Part shown: positions 38,730 through 49,809 of the stretch, piece after piece
Layout of the letters: every line of letters begins with the position of its first letter
Numbering within the stretch: the stretch's first letter is position 1
Made by a program: the position numbers and the translations under genes
Source of the DNA: Drosophila pseudoobscura
Lineage: Eukaryota > Arthropoda > Insecta > Diptera > Drosophilidae
Assembly (NCBI RefSeq): GCF_009870125.1
Contig: NC_046679.1
Span: 16,492,001 to 16,556,000 of the forward strand
Length of the DNA stretch: 64,000 nt
Direction of reading: 5' to 3'
Notes under the pieces: model-generated
Told to the model about the DNA's origin: nothing
Seen by the model: the letters and a program-made list of their open reading frames with translations, nothing else
Databases searched by the model: none

Positions 38730-41184
38730 ATGAGCAGCTACCAGAGCAGGTCTGGACTCGGCATTGCCAGCCAGTCCGGGCCAGTCTACGGAGTGATCTC
38801 GTCGTTGGACGATCCCAGTGCGGTTCCTTCCGATTTCGCCAGGTAAGCGGACGATTACCTGTAATTTTGTGTACACTCCAAAAACCAGTTTTAAATAAGC
38901 TTAAAGCTCAGAGGGCTTTCTCCCTCACTCTCTGTGCATCGGAGTTATGCTAATTTGAAAAGCAACGAGCGCCGTGACGTCGTCGGGGGTCCAAGAATGG
39001 GTTCCGATTCCAATTTAGATTCTTATCATCCACAGTCAGATACTCGAAAGTACGTGCAGATAGTCCGAGCCTAATTGAATTACCAGATTAGAGGTGGAAC
39101 GTATGTGACCAATTGCACATCATTGAGTATCTACTCCAATGCGAGATTAGACCCAAAGATATATCCAATCGAAAGTGGGGATTAGCTTTAAAGAGGAGGG
39201 GAATTTAATAATTATCTTTGGGGTGACTCCGGGTACACTTTGTGGAAGCCAAGTGGAACATCAACCGCGGAAACCATAATCGCTTTAGCGTTCGGTTATC
39301 TCTTCTGCAAAGACACGGAAATAATGTACTGCTGATGCCCTGCTGTATTTGATAATGATTTTGTAAAGCTTATCTGAACAATTGGTTGGAATGAAATCGA
39401 ATGTGGGTTCAGTTTTAAGATATACTACTTACCCCGCGACTCCTTAGACATTGTGAGAAGAGGCAAAGGCTTTGCACATGCTCGTATACATACATACATA
39501 CATATGTACATATGTACATATATGCGTTAAATTCCATTGCAATCAAATATGCCATTTATTGTTATTTATTTGGGCTAGACTTATCGACACACTGTGTCTG
39601 TGATTCGACCGCAGTACAAATATGAGACTGTGTTCAATTATAGCACGATTTCGCTGTTAACGAAAGACAGACAGTTAATAAAAAGACAGACGTCGTGGAT
39701 TAAAACTAAGATCATTTATTCCTACCGATAATATCTGTGGAATTTCTTAATGAGACTTCATAAAACCTCTATTATCATCTCTACAATGTTGCAAGAACGA
39801 ACCGAAGTAATCTTATCTCTTTTGTTCCAGATGCGCCGTGGCCGAGCCCAGCGAGAGCGAGCTAAGCGTATTCCTCACCTGGCGGACCATTCACAAGAAG
39901 ATGGAGCAGAAGTACTGCTCTGTACTTAGGAATCGCAGCCTGATTGTCGATCTACTAGCCATATTTTTTGGCATCGGCACTTGGCTGGGCGTTAATGGAA
40001 CCTTCATACAACTTCCACTGCTGGTGGACGAGGCCCCCGAGGGCTGGAGTCTGCCCTCTTACCTGAGCGTAATGGTCCAGATTGGCAATCTAGGTCCACT
40101 GCTCTACACGGCCATACAGAAGTACTCACCGCGCAAGCTCAACGATGGCTGGACCATACACGGCGTTCTGCTGGTGGGCGCCATATCCTGCCTGCTCACG
40201 GCCTTCTTCTACAACCGTACGGCTGAGGTGAACGGAGTGGATCACAGCGTGGCCCTTTTGGTGCTGACCATTTTCACGGCCCTGAATGCTTGCACAAGCT
40301 CGGTGCTGTTCATGCCGTACATGGGGCGCTTCAAGGAGCAGTACATGGTCACGTACTTCATTGGCGAGGGACTGAGTGGCCTGCTCCCGAGTGTAACAGC
40401 CCTTATCCAGGGCATTGGCGAGACATCGCAGTGCGTTTTGGTGAACGTCACGGAGACCGGCCAGGAGATCTTCGAGCAGCAGAAGGTGCCACCGAACTTC
40501 GACACCAAGGTCTTCTTCCTCATCCTGTTCGGCCTGATGGTGCTCAGCTACATTGGCTACACGCTGCTCAATGCCCTACCCCTGGCCAGGATGGAGTACG
40601 CCAAAGTCACCGTCAGCGATGGCAACAAATACGTGTACGGTGAGGCGGACAATCAGCCGCCATCGGAAAAGCTGACCCGCGGCCAATACACCTATCTGTT
40701 GCTACTGATAGGAGCTATCTCCCTGTTTAGCAACGGGATGTTTGGGAGCATCCAGTCCTACTCGAGTGCCCCTTATGGATCGCGTTCCTATCATCTGGCC
40801 GCCACGCTGAGCGTGATCGCCAATCCGGTGGCTTGCTTCATGGCGATGTTCCTGCATTTTACCTCACTGCGCCTCATAACCGTGCTCTCTATCATCGCCG
40901 CATTGCTCACCAGCTACGTCTTTACCACGGCCGCTCTGAGTCCATATCCGCCGTTCTATGACCATAGCCTCGGAGGTATCCTAGTCGTCGCTGCCTGGAC
41001 CCTTCTGGTGGGCATCGTCAGCTACACCAAGCTGGGTATCACCACTGTGATGCGCTCCCAGGGTGGCCAGTCGCTGGTCTGGGTGGGATCCATCACCCAG
41101 CTGGGCTCCACCATTGGTGCTGTGTCGATCTTCTTCGCCATCAACTACACGAATATGTTCCAGGCGGCGGAGATGACTTGCTGA
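38730..41184 (+). CDS. Rift: Riboflavin transporter (SLC52 family)
   Basis: This is a plasma-membrane carrier for vitamin B2 uptake, related to human SLC52A1-3. Exon 1 (38730-38842) begins at ATG (MSSYQSRSGLG); a 988-bp intron follows; exon 2 (39831-41184) completes a 488-residue protein, with AG/A forming an Arg codon across the junction. A shorter isoform could start at the in-exon ATG at 39901. The hydrophobic segments run through most of exon 2 (about 10-11 membrane spans). The first is LLAIFFGIGTWLGVNGTFIQ, a segment typical of the family, and the last is SITQLGSTIGAVSIFFAINY. A large hydrophilic loop after the sixth span (LARMEYAKVTVSDGNKYVYG and onwards) is also usual. Two N-glycosylation-type sites (NVT, NGT) are present. 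No AATAAA is obvious downstream. The family assignment is firm; the symbol follows the fly orthologue. Confidence 0.93.
38843..39830. other. Intron of the riboflavin transporter gene
   Basis: Bounded by AG/GTAAGC and TTTTGTTCCAG. It contains an ATACATACATACATATGTAC microsatellite near 39485-39520 and no nested coding frame. Confidence 0.85.
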
Positions 41185-41752
41185 TGCAAAGCATGGAATG
41201 AAATGGACATCCAGGGATGAATCGTGATTTTTACTGTAGTTTAGTGTGATATTTTTCAGATTTGTATTTCTACTTATATCGTCACAATGAAGACAATAGT
41301 ATATTAAGTTCCTGAACTTTGAGCCAAAGACTATATGATTATCAACATGTTGAATGAGGCACCAGAAAGCTGTTTTATGGCAGGGCTTTTCGTAATGCTC
41401 CGTAGACAGAGGGCGAACGCAGGGTTTCACTTCTCGACCCGCTGCCTACTGAGTCGGTCCCCTAAAGCCAGCATCATAATACACAGTCTTTAGCGAGGTG
41501 CCGAAATGACTTACTTTTCGGTTCGCAGAATCCAATAACAAACACAACAATACCCAGTAAGAAACCAAAGCAATATCCGTTGCTTGGGCAAATCGATATG
41601 TAGATGCAACATAATTGTACCATTTGGAGGATTTTCTGAATGAAATCAGGAGGAATCATTATTCGCAGCACTTGTGGTTCTACAAAACTCTATTTATTAG
41701 AAATATCTTCTCTCGTCGAAATTTTTAAATTTAGACATCAGATTTATTAAAC
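41185..41752. other. Convergent 3' region of the transporter and the 287-aa gene
   Basis: No coding frame. Minus-strand poly(A) signals (TTTATT on the plus strand) lie at 41743-41748, only a few bases after the stop of the minus-strand gene, and at 41693-41698. The transporter's 3' UTR must end within this stretch. Confidence 0.5.
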
Positions 41753-42689
41753 TTAGCCTCTAGTACTATCGGCTTGATCGGCTTCGCTGTCGATATCGCC
41801 CTCATAACCAGACTGGGTGCGCGACCGCCCATTTGTCGCCGGCCTCATCTCCTCGACGGAAGTCTCTGTCGCTGGATCGCGGTTGCTGAAGCAGTCCTCA
41901 AAGTACTTGCACGTATCCTTGCCATCCCCCAGCGCCTTGTTGAACGCCTCGATCTTGTCGCGAAGGCTGGGACTGACGCTGCTAGTGGGACTCACGCTGT
42001 TGCTGGACGATAGCTTTTTTGTCTGCGGAGCGGGAGGCGCATACTGAGTGGGGGCGGCGGATTCGGCGGGCACAGCAGATGCGGGGGATGCGGTGAATGG
42101 GACGGACGGGGCGGTACCACCGCTACCGACCATATTTTCAAAAAAACTGTGCACCTTCTCAAACTTCTCCTTGGCACTCTTGAAAGTCATCAGACAATCG
42201 CGAAGCAAGTCATCGTCGTTAAGCGTTTTAAACTCGAGAAATAGGCTACGGATCTCGGTCGTATCAATGGACTGCTTGTCCAACCCCAAATTCGTTGTGT
42301 TGGCAGTACCTATCGTCTCGAAGCTCCTGATTAGGTTCTTTATTTTGGGGGTGTTGGTGCTGGTGGTTATCGCCAGATGCATGCCATCGCTCACATCGGA
42401 CAATTCCTTGAGTAGCTTCACCGACTCCTGGATGTCCCGGTTGTTTCTCTGTACGCACTGACTGAGCCGATCACGGAGACTGCGCATGTACTCGCCACTC
42501 GTCATATACTCTTTATCGAGTGTATTCCCTAGTAAATCTGAAGTGTAGAGTAGGGTAGCGAAGGATGTCTGGTAAGTCTCTGTTAATTTTGCAGCGAGTA
42601 AATTCCTTACCAGGAATTACATTTTCCTCGGCATTCAAGTTACTAGTCACTTCTGACTGGTGTTTGATTTTTGGTTGTGGACTTGCCAT
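41753..42689 (-). CDS. Unrecognised 287-aa protein, helical N-half, Ser/Pro-rich C-half
   Basis: The function is not recognised. Exon 1 runs 42689-42611 from an ATG (MASPQPKIKHQSEVTSNLNA); exon 2 runs 42537-41753, joined through a 73-bp intron with good GTAAGG and TTCAG ends, giving 287 residues ending DQADSTRG. Residues about 35-175 are predicted helical and hydrophilic (YMRSLRDRLSQCVQRNNRDI, FEKVHSFFENMVG) and could form a coiled-coil or small helical bundle. Residues about 175-225 are Ala/Pro/Ser-rich, followed by a short helix (SLRDKIEAFNKALGDGK) and an acidic tail. There is no signal peptide, membrane span or zinc motif. The intron, its phase and the codon pattern show that it is a real gene. 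It is transcribed away from the DCAF5-like gene and toward the riboflavin transporter. Confidence 0.85.
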
Positions 42690-44130
42690 TGTATCCTTAA
42701 AAATGATTTAACCAAAATCAAAAAAAAAAAGAACTACGAATTTTATAGATGTAAATTCTACTGAAATTTGGTTATAACTGAAGATGTCAGAGCTCGTTTT
42801 GGAAGTGTAGTGTACGCTTTTCACAAAGGTTACTTTATGACATCATCTTTTTTAGCAGAACAATTTTTAGTCAGCAGTTTTTTTTTTTTTTTTGTTAGTT
42901 TTCAACTGTACCATTTAACAAACTACCGATGCGAATAGCTTATAGCTTTTGTATTTTATACAAAAAATATCGAAATATCCCATACAAATTATTTGATCTA
43001 GTAGGGAATCCCCTCATCCGAAAGTACTGATTCGGGCTATGCCCATTTTCATGCGCATCTGGAAAAGTCCAACTTCCTAAAACTGAGGCACCACCAGAAC
43101 CATTGTATGGGGTCCATTCACATATTCAATTAATGCTGCCCAATGACATCGTTCAGAGCAAAACACTTAAAACACAGAGGAGCTCATGAAATAAAGAAAT
43201 CCAAAGCTTGGAACATCTATATATACACCGGTACGCTTGTCTCAGGATTCAACCTGAAGAATGATATTTTTCATACCTTTTTGTAGACCTCCTCTAGTTG
43301 TATACAGTTGTAGACTAGTTGCATACATTTTTATAAAGAAACAGCGTGACAAAGAAAAGAACGGACAAAAGAGTGAGAACAGAACCTTTAATACCCTTTT
43401 AGTGGTCTTCCCACTGTAGTTCCATCAATAACAGGCCGAGAGAGAGAGCGAGTGAGTGCAACAGTTGTATGGAAACTCGACCCATTCACAAGGGAACGCA
43501 TCGAAAATTGTGAGCACTTTGCAACCACCCTCGGCCCACTGTCGCTGGCTGAGCGAACAGCTGGTTTCTTCGCCTCGGCTTGTATACTTTATGTTTTCAT
43601 TTTGATTAGGGCAATGGCAATATATTCGGATGATTAAAACCAGTCGCGGCGAGTCGGGAGTCTTTGCGTTGTTGTCGTGTTGTTGCTGAAAATATCTATC
43701 CAGCCAGAAAATATTATTGCTTCCAACTGGAGTAAATATTGAGGAATTGAAATCCAATCGCCGACGAATGTTAGAGCGAACAAATAACAAACTTTTCCTG
43801 GGATTCAAAGTCCCGACCTACCCCCCACCACTGGCCAGCCAGCAGCCTCGAATTTCCCCTCGGAAAGTTGCTGTTTCTGGCATGAAAAAAAGTGTCGAAT
43901 ATAGAGAAATAGCGAATATGTCGAAGCTGAACCAGAACGAGAACATCTGCTGCTGCCACAGCCTGGAGACACATTAGGTGTGGGTGTCCGTCTCTCTGTG
44001 CCCGTGCCTGTGCCTGTGCCTGTCCCGAGTGTCGCTCTCTCTCTCTCTCTCTCTCTATCTGTCTCTCTGCTCCGTCTCTGAGTCTCTTGTGAAGTGAAAA
44101 GTTTAGTTGGTTACTGAAACAATTTCTAGG
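42690..44130. other. Divergent promoter region
   Basis: The region lies between the minus-strand 287-aa gene and the plus-strand WD40 gene. The right part (43960-44100) has a CTCTCT tract and GTGCCT repeats and is probably the 5' leader of the WD40 gene. No coding frame is convincing; the open frames at 43425-43977 lack homology and codon bias. Confidence 0.5.
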
Positions 44131-47100
44131 ATGAACTACACCCGAGGCAGTCGCTCTGTGGAGTGCCTCAATCTGAATCTGGGCCTGGGACAACGCGAGA
44201 GCGATCTGCTGTCTGGCCAACTGTCGGCGGGCATTTTCCGGCAGCGCCTCAGTGCAGCAGAGAATCTCTACCAGCGCAACCTGACCGGCCACTATGGGTG
44301 TGTCAATGCCTTGGAATTTAGCAACGGTGGACAGTTCCTCGCCTCAGGTCAGTGCGGATCAACACCTGTTGCTGTGAAGGAACCCAATTCTCTACGTCTG
44401 CATCATATCTTTATTAGGTGGGGACGACAAGCGGGTGCTGCTGTGGAACATCGACCAGGAGGTGATGTCCGAAATGGGACGACCGCAGGTCATGAACGAG
44501 ACGCACACCAGCAACATCTTCTGCCTCGGCTTCGACACCCTCAATGCACATGTGTTTTCCGGTGGCAACGATGACCTGGTCATTCAACATGATCTTGCCA
44601 CGTAAGTTGAGGCTCAGTCATCGCAGCTGAAACGTTGATTATCTCATCGCTCTTCTCTTACCTTTACAGCGGCAAGCTCTTGAATTACTTTTCACATGGA
44701 GGACCCGTCTATGGGCTGAGCGTGGACCGGACCAGCGTCCATCTGTTTAGCGTGGCCACCGAGAGCGGCGAGGTCCTGTTCTATGACCTGCGTGTGGGTA
44801 ACTACGAGCCCCTGACTGTGGCCAAATTCCGTTCCCCGTTTAATGCCGTCGAGTTTCATCCGCTGAATGGCAACTTCCTGGCCACGGCCAATGCCAAGCG
44901 CGGCGCCATGCTCTGGGATCTGAGGCATCATAATCAGTGAGTCCGACCGACAGCTTCCATGATATGGGATCTCACTTTATCGAACATCTTTGCAGTCCCC
45001 TCTGCCAGTTCAACTACATCCCGGAATCGCCCAGCTGCATGAGTGTGCGTTTCAATTGCAGTGGCAGCCTCCTGCTCACCCTGCACCGTCGACTGCCACC
45101 TATATTGTTCAGTCCCAACTCGCCGGAGCCTTTGGGTACCTTCTACCATGACGAGTACTTTAACTCGTGCACCATGAAGAGCTGCAGCTTTGCAGGCCCG
45201 CAGGATGAGATGGTTGTGTCCGGCTCGGATAACTTTAACATGTTCATTTGGCGGATGGATGGTGTGGATTGTAAGTTTCAACAAGGGTGGGATGGGATGA
45301 ATCTATAAAGAACAATCGCTCATACTCTACCCTGTAGTGGAGGAAAAGAATCAATGGATCGACACGCCCCCCATTATCCTGACCGGCCATCGTTCTGTGG
45401 TCAATCAGGTGCGCTTCAATCGACAGCGCTGCCTGCTGGCCTCTTCTGGTGTGGAGAAGATCATTAAGGTTCGTTTGATAGATACATTTTCCCCATTGTA
45501 ATCCGCACTCCCTCCTCCTGCAGTTATGGAGCCCTTTTGAACAGCATGGCTGGGAGGGATCGCTGATGTATCCGCCAGCCAAGCCCTACTGCAACCGCAC
45601 CCTGCACAACAACACCACGGAGCATGTTATACAGGACTTTAGCTCCTGCGACACTGACGAGGACCAGGCGATGCTGGCCTTCTTCGATACTTTGGTGCAA
45701 CGGGAGCTGGAATCCTGGAACACCAATGGCAATCATACGAGCAGTGACAGCACCTCCTCTAGCACATCCTCAGAGCGCAGCGAGGCTGGGGCCAGCTCGG
45801 CATCGGAGGAGGAGCCCACCGATGATGAGGACGATACCCCCAACGTCAGCGAGCTCTCCTGGCAGACGCATCCCAATCGCATCTTCTATCTGATCGCCAA
45901 GAAGCGTCGCGCTCTTTTGCAAATGGCTGTAAAGGGCACTGGGGGCCAGCAGCGCAGTGTGGAAGAGCTGCTGGCACGACTCAATGGGGAGCAGAAGCAG
46001 GCGGCCACCGCGGCCCGCATCAGCGACTGGCTGGTCGAGACACATCGCCTGTTTGGGGACGATGAGATGCCCACCACTTCCGCCGAGGCTGCAGCCCGCG
46101 AGCAGCGTCGTCGCGTCTTCGATCAGCTCTCCCGTAATCCCCGCAAGCCCCCTGTACTCAAAATAGGTTAGTGAGATTCCTCTTTATTTTCTCTTTCTAC
46201 GACCGAAAAACAGTTCGACGAGACAGACGGAGCCGGCCAGAAGGCAGCCAATGGTGAGGGAATAGAAGGCCAGCTGCACGTCCGAGAGGGTGAGCACCTT
46301 CCACCGTCCCACGTCCAGCTGGGCCAGATAGTCGGGGAATCTCTGGATGCTCCACTTGGCCCGCTCTTTCATCTCCCCCGTCCAGAGCTGAATGAGGCCA
46401 CCGGCCACAAGGTGCAGCACCACGTGATTGAGCTCCTCTAGGTATGGCGATGGCCGAGGCAGGATGTAGGCTATGTGGTAGGTCTTTGGGCATTCGGGTA
46501 TCTTGTGCACCTTCTTGGTCATCACATACCGGATGTCGTTCAGCTGCAGGCTGGCGGAACGCGTGACTCCGGCGAATTTTCCCTGCCTCGAAATCATCTC
46601 GATGAGACGCTCCTCGCCCTCGGCCACCAGCGTCATCTTGGCGTCCAGCCGTCGATACACCGCCGAATCGTGGCCGTAGAAGAGGTCATCCTTGAAGGCC
46701 GGATGCTTGATATAGATGGGCTTTCCGGATTCGTCCAATTCCGCCAAGGTATTGAGATCCCGGTAGTAGAGCGGTCGGATGTAGACCGTGGCCAGGCTGG
46801 ACTCCAGCAGGGCTCCAAAGATGACGCTCACCAGGCACAGCGACGCCACAAATATGCGCTCCGATTGGAAGGGCGGAAAGCGACCAATATTCACCCGCAC
46901 CCAGACCACCCATGTGTCGATGAAGATCCTTAAGGCGCAGCTCCAACTGCTGACCTTTCTTCCCCTGGACTTTTGGGCATCAAAAATCCTTGGGATTCCC
47001 AGGCCCCTATTCAGAGCCCTGAGGCAAAGCCAGCAAAGGGTTCCAAAGAAACCCACCATCAGGAAGCACAGCCAGACATCAACATGGACGGCGAACAGGG

Positions 47101-48779
47101 GCATAATCGACTGTGGAATGCGCTGGGCCTTCTGCACATACAGACACAGATCGTCCATGTAGACGGCGGCACTGAACTGAATGTCCGTGGAGAGGTAGTC
47201 CTTGACGAAGAAGCCCGTAAAGATGATGTCCACCTCGCGGCGATGGGCACGACCCACGCCACCGCTGTAGGAGCCATCCGACCGGCGGCCACTGCAAGAA
47301 GAAGAACATTTAAATAGGGTTTTAGTTGAAGCAAACACCTCTGAGGGACTCACCCAAAGAACTCATCGTCTGGCCAGATGTAGTCCGGGGTAAAGTTCAG
47401 CTGCTTGGCCACCGTTTTGGCCAGCTTGGCGTCGGCACCCGTGATGCTCAGGATCTTTTTGTTTGCGCCATCGCCAATTACAGCAGAGTAGACCGAATCA
47501 AAGATGTAGATTCTCAGGGGATAGCCGTTGAGATTCTGATAGATTTGCGTGTACGCCTGTGTCCCATCCACCAATACGATGCTCTGGTTAAAAGGATTAT
47601 GAAGAAGCAGACGACCTCTGTCCAGCTGGATGTAGTAGATCTGACTGTGGTTGTGATGCCGCCAGACCTCCGCCATAAACTGCAACAACTGTGGATCCTC
47701 CGCTGGTGCACTGCTCTCCAGGGCCAGTATGTAGAAGCCGCCCCTCGGGGTTAGTTGAGGAAAAGCCTCCTGCAGTTGCTCCAAACCGGCAAAGAGGAGC
47801 ACGTGATGGGGTAATGCGCTGTCCAGCTCCAATGTCCGGCTGATACTCATCGAGTATTTGCCCTGCCTCAGGAGAAACTGCACAAAATCGTGATCTCCAT
47901 CCTTCGAACTTCGCAAGTGCAGCTCCACGCCGCCCTTCAACTGGCTGAGAACGGGCACCAGCACTTGCCTGTAGCTCATATTATTGGCTTGACCAATTGT
48001 TACTCCCACTAGGGTCAACATAATTAGCTGCAGAGTCGTCGACATTGTCCGTGTAACTGAGAGTCGCTGGGATTGCGCGGCTAACAATGGTTACAATACA
48101 CAGGCCAGGTCGCGGCGGCCACTTGTTTGCTTAGTGTCAGGATTTGGTGTGACAGCTCGGGGCGGACTGCTGCTACCCACAATTATTGGCAAGTGTCTGG
48201 GGGTTGTGTTGACACTTGGGCTCCCGTTGCCAATGACTTGTCCATTTTCCATTTATGTTTTATTTGCTCTCTCCTTCAGCAGATACGCTGCAAATGGAGC
48301 AGATGGAGCGCAAGAGGAAGTTGATTCGAGAGCGTTTTGCCGCCAGAAAGCGGCACCGCCCCGCCGCACGGCCACGTTCCAGCGATCTGGAGAATGACAG
48401 CATCGAAGGATTAGAGGAGGACCCCAACGATTCGTCTGAAGAGGGGGAGGAGGATGCCGAATATGAGGATAACAATAATAATAATGGCACCGATGGCATT
48501 AACGAAGCTACGGCTGTGGCTGTGGCTATGGCTGTTGATGACGGCACTGATGACTCATCGTCCACGTCCATGACCTCCATGGAGGCCCAACTTTCGCAGG
48601 CTCCCAGCACATCCAGCTCGTATCCGTTCCTCGTGGAAACCGAGGCCAATAACAACAACCAAATGGCTTCGAACAACAACCACAAGCCACCTGCCGCTGC
48701 CAATGGATCGACTCTGGATATGTGCAACACGGAGTCATCATCCGCCTCCGCCTCCGCATCCTCGTCCACATCGAACTGA
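44131..48779 (+). CDS. DCAF5: DCAF5-like WD40 protein (CUL4-DDB1 adaptor)
   Basis: This matches the DCAF5/WDR22 family, WD40 proteins that act as substrate receptors for CUL4-DDB1 ubiquitin ligase (role from family knowledge). Exons: 44131-44347, 44418-44601, 44670-44936, 44996-45270, 45338-45468, 45524-46166 and 48280-48779; frames join throughout, giving 738 residues. The N-terminal half is a WD40 propeller starting with LTGHYGCVNALEFSNGGQFL and GDDKRVLLWN; further repeats include SGGNDDLVIQHDLATGKLL, TANAKRGAMLWDLR, FNSCTMKSCSFAG, SGSDNFNMFIWRM and GHRSVVNQVRFN...SGVEKIIKLW. The sequence MLAFFDTLVQRELESW is also a family hallmark. The C-terminal third is acidic and Ser/Asn-rich (low complexity), and the last exon starts with a basic helix MERKRKLIRERFAARKR. 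The last intron (46167-48279) contains Ir100a on the other strand. A CAG/CAG choice at 48280 or 48283 could shift the join by one codon. Confidence 0.92.
46184..48045 (-). CDS. Ir100a: Ionotropic receptor Ir100a
   Basis: A divergent chemosensory member of the variant ionotropic glutamate receptor family. Exon 1 runs 48045-47354 from ATG, exon 2 47291-46184; GG/T across the 62-bp intron restores a Gly, giving 599 residues. The N-terminus (STTLQLIMLTLVGVTIG) is a signal peptide. A long divergent extracellular part follows, with the ligand-binding S1 half from about residue 185 (YPLRIYIFDSVYSAV). Then come a membrane span (VWLCFLMVGFFGTLCWLCL), a pore/second-span region (IFVASLCLVSVIFGALLESS), the S2 half and a last span (LAFYSLTIGCLLAGSVCLVE), ending at a basic RRKRK tail. 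The gene lies wholly inside the last intron of the DCAF5-like gene on the opposite strand, its stop 17 bp from the host donor. The symbol rests on similarity and the 100A-B gene context. Confidence 0.88.
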
Positions 48780-49809
48780 GATCGATCGTAAAACTAAACT
48801 TAAGTTACACTAATTGTACATTTAAATTATCTTTTGTCTTCAGAAGAAGGGTCCAGGCGAGGGGCCATGGGGCCATGGGGGTTCCTTCGATATCTATTGT
48901 ATAACCATGATCTGGGGTGATCTCCAAAACTCACACAAATTGAATATTTTTCGTTTTGCAAAAGAAATCTGAATAGCTTTCTGAGAAAGTATTATCTATT
49001 ATCATTATTAAAAAAATAAAAACCACAACTTGTATTCCTTTTTTAAGAAACTGGAAAAGAACTCGAGAGTTTTTTCCAAATGAAATGCAAATTCTGAAAC
49101 ATTTTGTAACTGGATTTTTTTTGTTAGGTATATATAATATATATGTGGCATAAGTATAATCGAGAAGAAAATATACAAATTTAAACTTGTTAAATGTGAT
49201 TTAAGACTAAACTATTTAAGAAATCGAACATCAAACGGAACTTAAATTGGAAATTGAACCCAGCAAAATGCGTAATTCAACAAGAAAAGAATGAAATGAA
49301 GTTTCTGGTTCAGTTCGGAATGAAAAATCAATAGATATATCCCAGTACTGGTAGGAATAACCATAATTCTAACACGATACATTCGGAAAGACCTTTAAGA
49401 TATGTACGGCTTTAGGTTTTTGTTACTCTTCATTTATTGATTGTGGAACCGTGTAATTTTTTTATTATATAATAATTTACGAATAAACTAGAATACAAAT
49501 TGTCTCAGAAAACAAAAACGAAAAAAAAAAACAACAAACCAAAATTCTCTTAGCATGTGTGCATCTTGTGTGAAAGTGGGGGCTATACCATAGTCTTAGA
49601 TCAACGTAAATGCGTATATTAAACATAGGACATATGTGTTATTATCTACACTAAGGACTGCAGTAAGTTTTGTCCGTGCTTAAGCCTAGAATGTCGCAGA
49701 GATATCGTATAAACTACTGAATGTGCTATGGTCTATTTAGTTGTGTGTATGCCTGAAGTGTAAGCTAAAAAGAATAATGTACACGATCGCTAGGGGAGAT
49801 CGGAGATGC
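48780..49809. other. Facing 3' UTRs of the DCAF5-like gene and Acf
   Basis: AT-rich, non-coding. Plus-strand AATAAA signals lie at 49015-49020 and 49482-49487; a minus-strand AATAAA (TTTATT at 49433-49438) lies between them. If the distal plus signal and this minus signal are used, the two mRNAs overlap at their 3' ends. Confidence 0.6.

Noticed and set aside
42048..42461. 137-codon plus-strand frame inside the 287-aa gene
   Set aside because: Shadow of the minus-strand exon, whose frame is supported by its intron.
46475..47754. Several 110-150 codon plus-strand frames within the Ir100a region
   Set aside because: Antisense shadows of the receptor exons.
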